A stretch of 64,000 nt of DNA from Codonopsis lanceolata (GCA_013146195.2 CM028382.1:61607596-61671595), one strand, 5' to 3'. Numbered from the stretch's first letter, positions 32,941 to 43,715 are shown. Notes: generated by a model from the letters alone, not told the origin. Translations and numbers: made by a program.

Positions 32941-34931
32941 TGTAACGCCCCAAACTCGGCACCGACACCGCGGTCCCACAATTTGGCCACGTCACAAATT
33001 CTAAATACTAACTTACAAAATATCCAAAATAAAACATTTAAATTTTTCCTATTCAAAATACATGACGGTCTAATACAAATTCCAAAATATAATAACCACC
33101 AAAAATCCCAGACAAATGTTTAATCCTTAAATAAAAATTGTCAAATCTAGGAAAATTTATCTTGTCCGCGCCACCCTTCAAACGATCCACCTGATCCCAA
33201 AAAGATTTCAAATTTTACTTATGACCTGAAGAAAATAGAAAAAGGGTGAGCGAACAATGCCCAGCAAGTTCATATACAACCCCTCCGGTTTCTAAGGAGG
33301 AGTTGACCACAAAAATAAATTTCGCCAGGGGCAAATAATTTTAACAAGACCAAAAACTGCATTTATCGGATAAAGAAACAAATAAATCGAATATAGTGAT
33401 AATTAGGAGTTCCAAATAATAGATAAAGCTCAAAACAAATACGAGATATTCAATTGTCGCCAACTGTCCCATTCCAGTTGAAAACAAAGAATACCCGCAG
33501 ATTCCATGATCACCTAAGTGGTCAATTTGACCTGACTAATTACCCTAATGGGCCTGAGCCCAATGGACCAAAACCCGCAACGGGCCTAAAGGTGTATCCG
33601 GATAACCTCACCACATGTCCAGTGGTGTCAAATAATTCAAAGTTCACAAATGTTACGAATTTCACGTAACAGCTTATTTTACTTAGTGATCACAGAGGAG
33701 TTCCAAATAAAGTCAAATGTCCAAAATATGCAATTCATTTTTTTCAACGGATTGATATTTCAAAAAGTCAAACATGGGTTACAAAAGTTTCAAAATTCAG
33801 ATTATGAACAAAATAGACTCGACGGAGTGCAAAGCAAATATCGGCGAATGCCGAACATGAGTTTACAAAGAAAGTGCTAAGCCAATAAAATTATAATGGA
33901 AGCCTACCGAATAAAATACGATGATCAAATAACCTTAAAGGAGTATAATCCCTTACCAAGAAATGGTGGACAAAACTTGTACGTGTAAGGCACCGATGCT
34001 CGTACTGGCCCAAATCTAACAACAAATACAAATACACTAAATTATTTTAAACGACATATTACCCGCATTAAACAAATTTTATTTTATTATCATTCTTTTT
34101 AATAACTTAGTTCTAGTTAGTATTATTATTTCTCTTTGTTTACCATTTAGGTACCAAATTTATAAAAGACAAAAACAATACCCCACTTTATACCAATACC
34201 AAATCAACTAACCAAAAACTCACTTTTCCTTAATTAACCCATGTTCAGCCGTCTCCCCAATTCTTTTGTTTTTGTTTTTTTTCCTTTTTTTTTTTTGATT
34301 AGACAAGTTAGTGAAACACTCATGACCCCTCTCCCTACCTATCATCTCACCCGTCCCCTCATACCCTTTCTCATCTCTCTTTTTTTTTTAAAACCGGCGA
34401 ACACTCCCATACCTTCCCTCTCTCTTCTTCCCACATTACTCTTTCTTTCTTTTATTTCCTTTTCCCTCTCTCTTCTTCCCACATTACTCTTTCTTTCTTT
34501 CTTTTATTTCCTTTGTTCTTCACGGCAACAACCCACCGTCCCTTCTAAAATTAACCCAAGCTTTAAACAACCTTAGTTTCGCCAAAGGATCACACAACCA
34601 AGATAACAATCAAGAAAATAAATCTCTTACCTTAATCACAATTCGATCTCGTCCGCCGGAGACTCAGTGTGTCGTCGGCTCTTCCCACTTCGTGACTTCG
34701 CCAAAGACTTCTTCCGACGTGCGTCTCTGAAGATCTCTCACTCTCTGTTTTTTTTTCCTCGAAATGATGCGGCTTAAGGAGAGTCTACCCCTTATATAGC
34801 CATCGTGAAAAACCTTGAATTCCTTCATTCTTGCCGAGTAAAAGAGCCGCCACCGTTTCCTTCAACGGCAGTAAACTTCCGGCCTCTCCACTACCCCAAT
34901 TACTGCGATTAACTGATATATTAAACTCCCT

Positions 34932-35027
<96 letters not shown>

Positions 35028-35262
35028 TGATTATTGTTATCAAATGGCCCATCAATTTGGGTTCAAGCCCAATCACAAATAAACCACCCAATCGTGTATC
35101 AAAACTTAATGGGCTCGTTATTAAACTAAAATAGGCCCAATTACCAATTTCATTTAAATTAGGCCAAAACACAAATACCAAACCAAGATAACTAAATCAA
35201 TATAGGCGCAATATAATTATTTTAATTAAACAGACAATATTATCAAAATTAGGGATATTACA
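32941..35262 (-). repeat. 3' LTR of the Tekay element (2,322 bp)
   Basis: The R-U5 half (32941-33955) is almost identical to 41843-42862 of the other LTR, while the U3/promoter half (33956-35262) is much more different. A TATA box on the minus strand (TATATAAGGGG) lies at about 34797-34787. The U3 holds a palindromic (AAT)n(ATT)n tract at 34934-35027. Confidence 0.9.
34934..35027. repeat. palindromic (AAT)n(ATT)n microsatellite
   Basis: About 15 AAT units run directly into about 15 ATT units, a perfect inverted repeat of simple sequence inside the LTR. The other LTR has only (ATT)n at 43720-43795. Confidence 0.95.
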
Positions 35263-35277
35263 CTCTCACCCCCTTAA
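35263..35277 (-). other. polypurine tract of the Tekay element
   Basis: Minus strand reads AAGGGGGTGAGAG directly before the 3' LTR start TGTAATATCC. This is the plus-strand primer site for reverse transcription. Confidence 0.85.
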
Positions 35278-35757
35278 TATAAGTTTAGTCCTCTAAACTT
35301 GACGTACCTGGTCAAACAAATAGCTCGGGATATTTCTCCCTCACCTCTTCCTCGAGCTCCCATGTGGCTTCCCTTTCGGTATGGTTACTCCACTGAATCT
35401 TGACATAAGGAATAGTTCGTCTCCTAAGAGCAACACCAACGCTGCCTTCCTAAGTTGGCTTCCAAATAGGAAGTTGTTAATTTGCGTTGGTGACTCTTCT
35501 TCATTTTCGGAGGAAGCTGACATGGAGGAGAGAGGCGAAATTTTCTTCCAAAATTGGAAGCCAGCAAGTTGGGAGGAAGAAGGCACGCCAGGCAGGAAGG
35601 TGACACCCACACACGGCCTGTGTGTGGCGCGTGCGGTTCACGCGCAGGGCGGGCGAGTGAGAGGCGCGGAATGGTGGGGCCCAGCTCTGTTTTTGCTGGT
35701 TGTTTGATTAATTTTTTTTTGTTTTTTTTAAATAAAAGGTAACTTTACTGTGTTTGT

Positions 35758-35791
35758 GGGGGGGGGGTTTGGTGGGTGGGGGGGGTTTGGG
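35758..35791 (+). other. G-quadruplex-forming sequence
   Basis: Four or more runs of three to ten G's separated by 1-6 bases lie within 34 bp (G10, then TTTGGT, GGG, T, G8, TTT, GGG). This fits the standard G4 pattern. Confidence 0.7.
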
Positions 35792-35975
35792 ATTTTAAAT
35801 TTGTATTAAATTTTGGTATTAAATTTTGTAATTATATTTTGGATTTTAATTATATGGTATTAAATTTTATTTGTCTTTTATTTAATTTTTTTTATTTTAA
35901 TCGTCATGTATAATATGTATTTTATTGATAATTTATTAATTAAATTATAAATTATTTAAATTGTGAGTAATAGTA

Positions 35976-36233
35976 CTCCCTCTGTCCCTAAATTATCGTC
36001 CTCCTTTCCTTTTTCGTCCGTCCCAAAATAATTGTCCAGTTTGAAACTTACCTTTTTAGAACATCATTTTTACCGCTTTACCCTTACTTTTTCACCCTAC
36101 TTTAATTATGGGCCACATATACATAGGCTTTAAAGGAAACTACACATTAAACCAATATAAATAATCAAGTCAATTGTTTTTTCTTAAACTGTGCGCCGGG
36201 TCAACCAGGACAATTATTTAGGGACGGAGGGAG
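35976..36233. mobile_element. Stowaway MITE (Tc1/mariner)
   Basis: Terminal inverted repeats CTCCCTCTGTCCCTAAAT (left) and CTCCCTCCGTCCCTAAAT (right, reverse complement), flanked by TA (35974-35975, 36234-36235). The CTCCCTCYGTCCC end and TA duplication are diagnostic for Stowaway. Length is 258 bp, no coding. Confidence 0.95.
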
Positions 36234-37103
36234 TATTATTTATAAATTAATTAATGTCATTATTTATAATTTAATTATTGATTTGTTTGAGAAATATAAA
36301 AATAAGATTGAAGTGTAAAGTTAATGATGTGGCAGTGGGACCCAACTAAGAAGATGTATAAGAAGATTAGCATTGGGAAGATATATTCTTAAATGGAATA
36401 AGAAGAGAAAAATGTGTATGTGGCAGTGGGACCCGGCTAAGAAGATGGTATAAGAAGCTTTGCATTGGAGATGCTCTAAGAACTCCTTCCGATCCACAAT
36501 TCGGACAGGTTGTTCATCATAGCTCAAATCTTCCCGGAGTTGCAAGGGTTCATACGCGATCACGTGACTAGGGTCTGACATGTACTTTCTTAGCATCGAC
36601 ACATGGAACACATTGTGAACTCCGGAGAGTGTAGGTGGTAGAGCAAGTCGGTAGGCGACTTCTCCTACCCGCTCAAGTATTTCAAACGGTCCAACAAACC
36701 TCGGGCTCAGCTTACCCTTAATACCAAACCTCATAACTCCTCTTGTGGGCGAAATCTTTAGGAACACGTGATCCCCCGCTTTGAATTCAAGTCCGCGTCG
36801 ACGGTTGTCGGCATATGACTTCTGTCTGCTCTGTGCCATAAGAAGTCGTTTTCTAATCAACTGCACCTTCTCTGATGTAGCTTGCACTAACTCGGGTCCC
36901 GTAAGCTTCCTTTCAGCCACTTCATCCCAACAGGTAGGTGATCGACACTTTCGCCCATACAAAGCCTCGTATGGTGCCATCCCAATACTCGCGTGATAAC
37001 TATTGTTGTACGTGAATTCCACCAACGGCAGGTGATCATCCCAACTGCCCTGCAAATCCAAAGCACATGTCCGCAACATGTCCTCCATTATGTCGTATGG
37101 TCG

Positions 37104-39160
37104 TTACCATCGACCATTTTGTGGGTGAAAAGCCGTACTCATGCTCAACTTTGTACCTAACGCCTTTTTGCAAACCCCAAAACTTAGAGGTGAACCTTGC
37201 ATCACGATCGACACAATCGAGACTGGAACTCCATGCAATCTGACAATCTCGTTAACATACAACCTGGCCAACTTCTCCAAAGAATCTGTAACCCGAAAAG
37301 CCAGAAAATGTGCAGACTTGGTTAATCGATCCACAATAACCCATATAGCATTGTGACCCTTCAAAGTCCTAGGCAACCCGATCACAAAGTCCATGGTGAT
37401 ATGTTCCCACTTCCACTCGGGAACCGGTAATGATTGCAATAACCCTCCTGGCTTCTGATGCTCGATCTTCACTTGCTGACATACCAAACACTTGGAGACG
37501 AACTCCGCGATCTCCCTTTTCATGTTGTCCCACCAGAAGGTATCACGCATATCCCGGTACATCTTTGTGCTACCAGGGTGTACCGCGAACCTCGAGCTAT
37601 GTGCTTCCTCCAAGATTTCCCTTTTCAATTCTGGGTCTGAGGGAACACAAACTCTGGATCCAAAACGTAGAATTCCATCACTACCAACCCGGAAATCTGA
37701 ATGACGACCCTCTTCGAGACCTTTCGAGACTTTCATCAACTTTGGGTCCACAGCCTGTCCTGCCTTAATCCTTTCTAACAAAGATGGTTGCACACTTATT
37801 GCGGCCAAAAGTCCCCTATCGCCTGGAACCCTGACTTCAATTCCCAAAGATTCTAGGTCGTCTAAAATTCTTCTTTCCTTAGTGATCATAGCTGCCAAGC
37901 TCCCTTGATTCTTCCGACTCAACGCGTCAGCCACGACGTTGGCCTTCTCAGGGTGGTATAGTATCGTACAATCATAATCCTTAAGTAGTTCCAACCACCT
38001 TCGCTGCCGCATGTTTAACTCTTTTTGTGTGAATATATACTTTAGACTTTTATGGTCGGTATAAATCTCACACTTCTCCCCATACAGATAATGCCTCCAA
38101 ATTTTCAAAGCAAACACCACAGCTGCCAACTCCAAATCATGGGTTGGATAGTTCTTCTCATAGTTCTTGAGTTGTCGGGAAGCATAAGCAATTACCTTGT
38201 CATTTTGCATCAAGACGCACCCTAATCCTTTTAGCGATGCATCACTGTAGATCACGAATCCTTCCGACCCAGATGGTAAGGTAAGGATCGGAGCTGATAC
38301 CAGTCGATCCTTCAATTCTTGAAAACTAGCCTCACATTCATCTGTCCATACAAACTTAACGTTCTTCTGGGTCAATCTAGATAAGGGTACTGCTATCTTT
38401 GAGAACCCCTCCACAAATCGGCGATAATAACCGGCCAACCCCAGGAAACTTCTAACTTCAGTGACAGTTGTTGGTCGCTCCCAATTTACCACCGTCTCAA
38501 TCTTAGCTGGGTCCACAGAGATTCCATCCTTTGATACTATGTGCCCCAAGAAAGCTACCTTCTCCAGCCAAAATTCACACTTCTTAAATTTGGCATACAA
38601 TTTCTTTTCTCTTAGGATCTGCAGCACAGCTCTCAAATGTTCTTCATGCTCCTCCCTGGTCTTAGAGTAAACTAAGATATCATCAATGAACACAATCACA
38701 CAACGGTCAAGAAACTTCTTGAACACCCTATTCATCAGGTCCATAAATGCGGCTGGAGCATTGGTCAACCCAAATGGCATAACCCGGAACTCATAGTGGC
38801 CATATCTGGTTCTAAACGCCGTTTTAGGAATATCTTCATTCCTAACCCTTAACTGATGGTAGCCTGATCGGAGATCGATCTTGGAGAAGTAACGAGCACC
38901 TTGCAACTGGTCAAACAAATCATCAATTCTTGGTAAAGGGTACCTATTCTTTACTGTAACCCGGTTCAACTCCCGATAGTCAATGCACAACCTCATAGAC
39001 CCGTCTTTCTTCTTTACAAACAACACCGGAGCGCCCCAAGGTGAAACGCCACCGAATTAACCCTTTTTCCAACAACTCCTGCAACTGTTCCTTCAATTCC
39101 TTAAGTTCGCGCGCCATCCTATATGGTGCCTTCGAGATGGGTGCCGCCCCTGCACTAGGT
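37104..39160 (-). pseudogene. Tekay reverse transcriptase, RNase H and integrase core
   Basis: A long open frame of 640 codons (39026-37104) begins inside RT with V-K-K-K-D-G-S-M-R-L-C-I-D-Y-R and has the catalytic F-I-D-D box, then F-L-G-L-A-G-Y-Y-R-R-F. RNase H follows with V-I-Y-S-D-A-S, H-D-L-E-L-A-A, and T-D-H-K-S-L-K. Integrase has the HHCC zinc region (H-P-G-S-T-K-M, C-L-V-C-Q-Q-V-K) and the core D at M-D-F-V-I-G-L-P. The second catalytic D is disturbed: the expected S-D-R-D motif reads S-I-V-M. The RT N-terminus (39045-39160) is in another frame, and a stop/frameshift at 37104-37088 separates the integrase end. The copy is recently inactivated. Confidence 0.9.
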
Positions 39161-39960
39161 CAATCATAAATTCTACCTCCCGCCTCGGTGGTAGACCGGT
39201 AGATCCTCCGAAACACATCCCCAAACTCATTAACTATCGGAAGTGATTCGAGGCTAACTCCTTCCTTACGTGTGTCAGTGATGGACGCTAGATATCCCTG
39301 GCAACCCTTTCTCAAAAGTCTCCTTGCCTTTAGGAAAGAAATAAGACCTGACACGCCCACTGGCTTGGAACCATTAAACCTAAACTCTGGCTCACCCGGA
39401 ATGCAAAACACAACCTCTTTTTCAAAACAATTCACCCTAGCATGGAAAGCAGCTAACCAATCCATACCAAGTATAATATCGAAATCTTGAATGTCTAAGG
39501 GTATTAAGTCAACAGGCAACTCCCTATCCCCGAGTTTCAGTGGGCAAGATCTAAACACTGTAGTTACCGTAATAGATTCCTTGATTGGGGTATCTATGAT
39601 CAACTCGACATCTAGATCTTGGGGAGATAATTTCATGCGACGTGCAAGAGCAGCAGAAATAACAGAGTGGGTAGCACCAGGGTCAATTAAAGCATACACA
39701 TTGCGGGTGTAGAGATGTACAGTACCTGCCACCACATCATTGGTTGCCCGAGCATCCCTAGTTGTCATAGCAAAAATTCTTCCTTGGGCCTTGGGTTTGT
39801 CCTTGTCCCCACTCCCCGAGCCTTTGTTGAAAGTATTCTTGAGCGGCTCCGGACAGTTCCTGATCATATGTCCCACCTTTCCACAGTTAAAACATGCTCC
39901 TGTCCCTCGGTAGCAAGGCTTGTTTGATGCAAACCCCACAAGTGCGACACGTGTCATCTG
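39160..39960 (-). CDS. Tekay gag zinc knuckle and aspartic protease
   Basis: Read from about 39960 down, the frame gives A-C-F-N-C-G-K-V-G-H-M-I-R-N-C, a CCHC knuckle, then the protease with A-L-I-D-P-G-A-T-H-S-V-I-S (the D-P-G-A form is usual in this lineage) and F-D-I-I-L-G-M-D-W-L, the second conserved protease block. It is open up to 40203, but there it overlaps gag in another frame, so a one-base shift near 39960 separates gag from its knuckle. The frame stops at 39160, before RT. Function: cleavage of the Gag-Pol precursor. Confidence 0.85.
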   Translation of the reverse strand, partial: QMTRVALVGFASNKPCYRGTGACFNCGKVGHMIRNCPEPLKNTFNKGSGSGDKDKPKAQGRIFAMTTRDARATNDVVAGTVHLYTRNVYALIDPGATHSVISAALARRMKLSPQDLDVELIIDTPIKESITVTTVFRSCPLKLGDRELPVDLIPLDIQDFDIILGMDWLAAFHARVNCFEKEVVFCIPGEPEFRFNGSKPVGVSGLISFLKARRLLRKGCQGYLASITDTRKEGVSLESLPIVNEFGDVFRRIYRSTTEAGGRIYD

Positions 39961-40975
39961 TTTTCTGATTAAAATTCGATCCCTGACTTTGAGACTGATT
40001 CCTTGACGGCTGAGCTCCCCCTTTAAAACGGTTATCCTCAGTGGCCCTTCTTTTATTACCGTAACCACTACTTCCTTGACCCCCAGATTGTCCCCGGTAC
40101 CTCCCGGAGCTGTCCTCCGAGTTCCTCTTCTTATCTTCCTTTTTCCTGCGGTACTCGGCCGACTCCTGCTCGACCACCCGAGCCCGATCCAGAACCTCCG
40201 CATGAGTTGGCAATTTCAAAGCTGTCAACCTGAAACTGATTTGACTGTTGAGTCCTCTCTCAAATTTTCTTGCCTTCTGATCCTCATCTTCAAAGAAATT
40301 AGGAGCATACTTCGACAACTCCGTAAACTTAGCATTGTACTCATCCACACTCATTGTCCCTTGCTCCAGGTTGAGAAACTCTACCAATCTTCGTTCTCGC
40401 ACACTACGAGGGAAATATTTCTTGTTAAAAGCTTCACGAAACATTTCCCAAGTAGAAATGGCCACACCGCTCGCCTGGGCAGTCCTCTCCTCTGACTCCC
40501 ACCATTCACCAACCTCACCTCCAAAGATAAAGGTGGCAAATTGAACCTTCTGCTCATCGGTGCAAGTCATGGTTCCAAATATCTTTTCCATATTCTTCAA
40601 CCATTCTTCTGGTTTCTCGGTGCCTGGCGCACCAGTGAAGGTTTTAGGTTTCCTCTTCTGGAAAGCTTCAAGGGGGTCCTTAGTGGATGCCTGGTTTTGG
40701 GGTTGTGGCTGTGGCTGAGGTGGAGGTGGTGGTTGTTGCTCTGGTTGTGGTGGTGGTGGTGGTGGTGGTTGTTGCCCAGGTTGGCCCATATTTGCCAGGA
40801 CGGCCTGAGTGAGAGTTTGAAGAAGGGCCATAAGTGTTGGGTCCAAGGGACCGGGACCATTAACGTTGACCTCCGGCTGCTCCTCACCCGCAACCCCGGA
40901 GGTAGAGTTTTCGCTGACCCTTCCCCCGCGACCACGACCACGCCCTCTAGCGCCCGTACGACCTCCACGAGCCAT
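39887..40975 (-). CDS. Tekay gag
   Basis: The methionine at 40975 starts M-A-R-G-G-R-T-G-A-R-G-R-G-R-G. An Arg/Gly-rich N-terminus and a Gln/Pro-rich stretch (P and Q runs, about residues 68-95) precede the retrotransposon gag domain with P-K-T-F-T-G-A-P, F-G-T-M-T-C-T, W-W-E-S-E-E-R and F-N-K-K-Y-F-P-R-S-V-R-E-R. A Lys/Arg/Ser-rich tail leads to a frameshift just before the knuckle; the last residues (from about C-R-T-C-G-V-C) are out of frame. Length 362 codons against roughly 400 for an intact gag with knuckle. Gag builds the nucleocapsid. Confidence 0.85.
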   Translation of the reverse strand: MARGGRTGARGRGRGRGGRVSENSTSGVAGEEQPEVNVNGPGPLDPTLMALLQTLTQAVLANMGQPGQQPPPPPPPQPEQQPPPPPQPQPQPQNQASTKDPLEAFQKRKPKTFTGAPGTEKPEEWLKNMEKIFGTMTCTDEQKVQFATFIFGGEVGEWWESEERTAQASGVAISTWEMFREAFNKKYFPRSVRERRLVEFLNLEQGTMSVDEYNAKFTELSKYAPNFFEDEDQKARKFERGLNSQISFRLTALKLPTHAEVLDRARVVEQESAEYRRKKEDKKRNSEDSSGRYRGQSGGQGSSGYGNKRRATEDNRFKGGAQPSRNQSQSQGSNFNQKTDDTCRTCGVCIKQALLPRDRSMF

Positions 40976-41278
40976 CTATTACTGTTTCATGGATAGCAAA
41001 AGTGTCACACACTCATAAAGTAGAGATACATTTCTAACATCTTTCGATTTAATGCTTAACCCTTAAGGCTTAAATGGTTACTAAAGAATTCCTTAACATC
41101 GATCGAGAGGATTTAAGGTACCAAATCAAACCATACGTACTCAAATAAAGTTTTCTATATTAAATTCAAAAAGAAATTTCCATTACATTCAAAATAAGTT
41201 CGAAACCGTGGGACTTTAACCCATAACAAAAAGAACTGATAACTTCCTTAAACACAAAAGAAAATGATTATCTACAAA
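40976..41278 (-). other. spacer between extra ORF and gag
   Basis: About 300 bp of AT-rich leader with no frame. It separates the two ORFs, so gag translation would need re-initiation, splicing or a separate transcript; the sequence does not show which. Confidence 0.5.
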
Positions 41279-41695
41279 TCACTCTATCCAACCATTGGTG
41301 TGTGTCCTCCCGGCTACCGCCCCCACTTCTCCGCCAGACTCGGAGCCTTCGGACCTGGTGCCCTCTGACGTGCTTTCTTCCGTCTCCTCAACCGCCACGT
41401 CATCCTCCGAGTCAACTTGTATAGGGTTCAGAAAAGACCCTAACCCGTCCTCGGGAGCTTCATCAATGACTTGGTTAAGACTCGCACGCACTAAATCAAG
41501 TACGTGCTTAGCATCCCTAACCGCTTGCATATGGGCACGCAAGTGTGCCGCCAGCTCTTCCTTAGCGTCCCTCATTCTTTGAAAGGCACGCCGGGAGCGG
41601 AACAACTTAGTACGTACTTCATTATACAACCCTCGAGGGACCGAGAGAGATTGGTGAATGCAGGTTTTCCTTGCTGTTTGTCTGGTTCGTGCCAT
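41279..41695 (-). CDS. extra ORF of the Tekay element with histone H3-like N-terminus
   Basis: Intact 138-codon frame between the primer-binding site and gag, same strand. It starts M-A-R-T-R-Q-T-A-R-K-T. Histone H3 starts M-A-R-T-K-Q-T-A-R-K-S, so nine of eleven residues are identical, with Lys4 to Arg and Ser10 to Thr; Lys9 and its A-R-K context are kept. After that there is no H3 similarity: a basic stretch (K-L-F-R-S-R-R-A-F-Q-R), a predicted amphipathic helix of about 50 residues (E-E-L-A-A-H-L-R-A-H-M), and an acidic Ser/Glu-rich tail (D-S-E-D-D, E-E-T-E-E-S). Function is unknown. A role as histone-tail mimic is inference. The intact frame, beside damaged gag and pol, may mean recent activity or selection. 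Confidence 0.75.
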   Translation of the reverse strand: MARTRQTARKTCIHQSLSVPRGLYNEVRTKLFRSRRAFQRMRDAKEELAAHLRAHMQAVRDAKHVLDLVRASLNQVIDEAPEDGLGSFLNPIQVDSEDDVAVEETEESTSEGTRSEGSESGGEVGAVAGRTHTNGWIE

Positions 41696-41827
41696 CCCTA
41701 CACATAACCACCGATGTATTAGTCCTTAAAAGAAACCCACATTTGGATCATATGCTTATCTCTACCCTCTCATTATCACTTCCAACATAACCCTTAGAAC
41801 CTATGACCCTCAGGATTTTTAACCTAG

Positions 41828-41839
41828 GCTCTGATACCA
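41828..41839 (-). other. primer-binding site, tRNA-Met
   Basis: Minus strand TGGTATCAGAGC, complementary to the 3' end of initiator tRNA-Met, three bases inside the 5' LTR. Confidence 0.95.
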
Positions 41840-41842
41840 CTC

Positions 41843-43715
41843 TGTAACGCCCCAAACTCGGCACCGACACCGCGGTCCCACAATTTGGCCACGTCACCAA
41901 TTCTAAATACTAACTCACAAAATATCCAAAATAAAACATTTAAATTTTTCCTATTCAAAATACATGACGGTCTAATACAAATTCCAAAATATAATAACCA
42001 CCAAAAATCCCAGACAAATGTTTAATCCTTAAATAAAAACTGTCAAATCTAGGAAAATTTATCTTGTCCGCGCCACCCTTCAAACGATCCACCTGATCCC
42101 AAAAAGATTTCAAATTTTACTTATGACTTCAAGAAAACAGAAAAAAAGGGTGAGCGAACAATGCCCAGCAAGTTCATATACAACCCCTCCGATTTCTAAG
42201 GAGGAGTTGACCACAAAAATAAATTTTGTCAGGGTCAAATAATTTTAACAAGACCAGAAACTGCATTTATCGGATAAAGAAACAAATAAATCGAATATAG
42301 TGATAATTAGGAGTTCCAAATAATAGATAAAGCTCAAAACAAATACGAGATATTCAATTGTCGCCAACTGTCCCATTCCAGTTGAAAACAAAGAATACCC
42401 ACAGGTTCCATGATCACCTAAGTGGTCAATTTAACCTGACTAATTGCCCTAATGGGCCTAAGCCCAATGGGCCAAAACCCGCAATGGGCCTAAAGGTGTA
42501 TCCGGATAACCTCACCACATGTCCAGTGGTGTCAAATAATTCAAAGTTCACAAATGTTACGTATTTCACGTAACAACTTATTTTACTTAGTGATCACGGA
42601 GGAGTTCCAATAAATAAAGTCAAATAACCAAAATTATGCAATTCATTTTTCCAACGGATTGATATTTCAAAGAAGTCAAATGTGGGTTACAAAAGTTTCA
42701 AAATTCAGATTATGAACAAAATAGGTTCGACGGAGTTCAAAGCAAATATCGGCGAATGCCGAACAAGGGTTTACAAAGAAAGCATTAAGCCAATAAAATT
42801 ATAACGGAAGCCAACCGAACAAAATTTGATGATCAAATAACTTAAAGGAGTATAATCCCTTACCTTAAAATGAAGTTTCGAAAACAACTCTTACACAAAA
42901 ATACGGCTACCCGTGCTTGCTCAAATCTAAAATTCAATAACCAAATTATTACGTTTAAATAACTAATTTAACTATTAAATAAATAAATTATACATTTCTT
43001 TTTATTTTTTTATTATTATCTATTACCCCTTCCCAAAAGTCAAACTCCCCTTTATCTCCCCCTACCAACCGTCCACTCCCAACAATCCCCTTTTTTCTTT
43101 TTCTTTTTTTTTTTAAAAGACAACACTCATAACCCTCCCCCTACCTAGCCTACCCCTCCCCCTACCAATCATCTCACTCGTCCCCTCAACCCTTTCTCAC
43201 CTTTTCTTTTTAAAAAACAAAAACAAACCAGCGACCATCCTTCCCTCTCTTCCATTCTTCCTTCCGCCAACACACAGCCAAACCTTCTTCTTCTCTCTCT
43301 CTCTTTTTTTTTCCGACAAGTTTTCCGGCGCAAAAAGTCCACCAAACCTCCTAGCCTACTATAAAACTTTACAATTTCAGGAAGAAATAAACAAAGGTCA
43401 ACGTAATACCTCAAATCGACACCTCCCTCTCGCGACTTCGTCTGCCAACGGATCGAACGGATCAGAGCTTCGCCGGCTACCTTCTTCCTCAGTGCACTCT
43501 CCCAATGTATTTTCTCAGCCGATTTTCCTTGTTTTGTGAGTAGATGAACAAGGGACCATTGCTCCCCTTTTATACCCACCATGGCAGCTCGCTTCCTCTT
43601 CTTCATTATTAGGAGTTATTGCCGGTTTCTCCAAAACGGCGGCAACAACAACCCACGACCTCCCCCAAATTACTGATCATAATGGCAGTTTGTTTAATTA
43701 CATTAATAATTGTTA

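Larger units (their letters stand above)
35428..36476. mobile_element. PIF/Harbinger-type element in the chromodomain
   Basis: The insert starts GAGCAACACCAACGC and ends with GCATTGGAGATGCTC, whose reverse complement is GAGCATCTCCAATGC. A TAA duplication flanks it (35425-35427, 36477-36479). GAGCATC-type ends with TTA/TAA duplications are typical of Tourist-like PIF/Harbinger MITEs. It has no transposase. Near its right end a block with TGGCAGTGGGACCC and AAGAAGATG is duplicated (36330-36400 and 36420-36460). A Stowaway MITE is nested inside at 35976-36233. Confidence 0.75.
35312..37088 (-). pseudogene. Tekay integrase C-terminus and chromodomain, split by a DNA transposon
   Basis: The frame from 37088 gives M-E-D-M-L-R-T-C-A, the integrase core end (F-T-Y-N-N-S-Y-H-A-S-I), Y-G-R-K-C-R-S-P, then the GPY/F-like region G-P-F-E-I-L-E-R-V-G and F-H-V-S-M-L-R-K-Y. 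After R-I-V-D-R-K-E-F-L the coding is interrupted by a Harbinger-type insertion (35428-36476). It resumes at 35424 with R-R-T-I-P-Y-V-K-I-Q-W-S-N-H, then A-T-W-E-L-E-E-E, and ends at a stop at 35312. This is the chromodomain-like tail of Tekay integrases, thought to bind methylated H3K9. A one-base loss at the join is likely. Confidence 0.85.

Noticed and set aside
34831..35181. Poly-Ile and poly-Asn/Tyr frames
   Set aside because: They come from the (AAT)n(ATT)n tract in the Tekay LTR; the same applies at 43609-43984.
40541..40996. 151-codon plus-strand frame with a Trp-rich run
   Set aside because: It is antisense to the Gln/Pro repeat of Tekay gag, which is clearly the coding strand.
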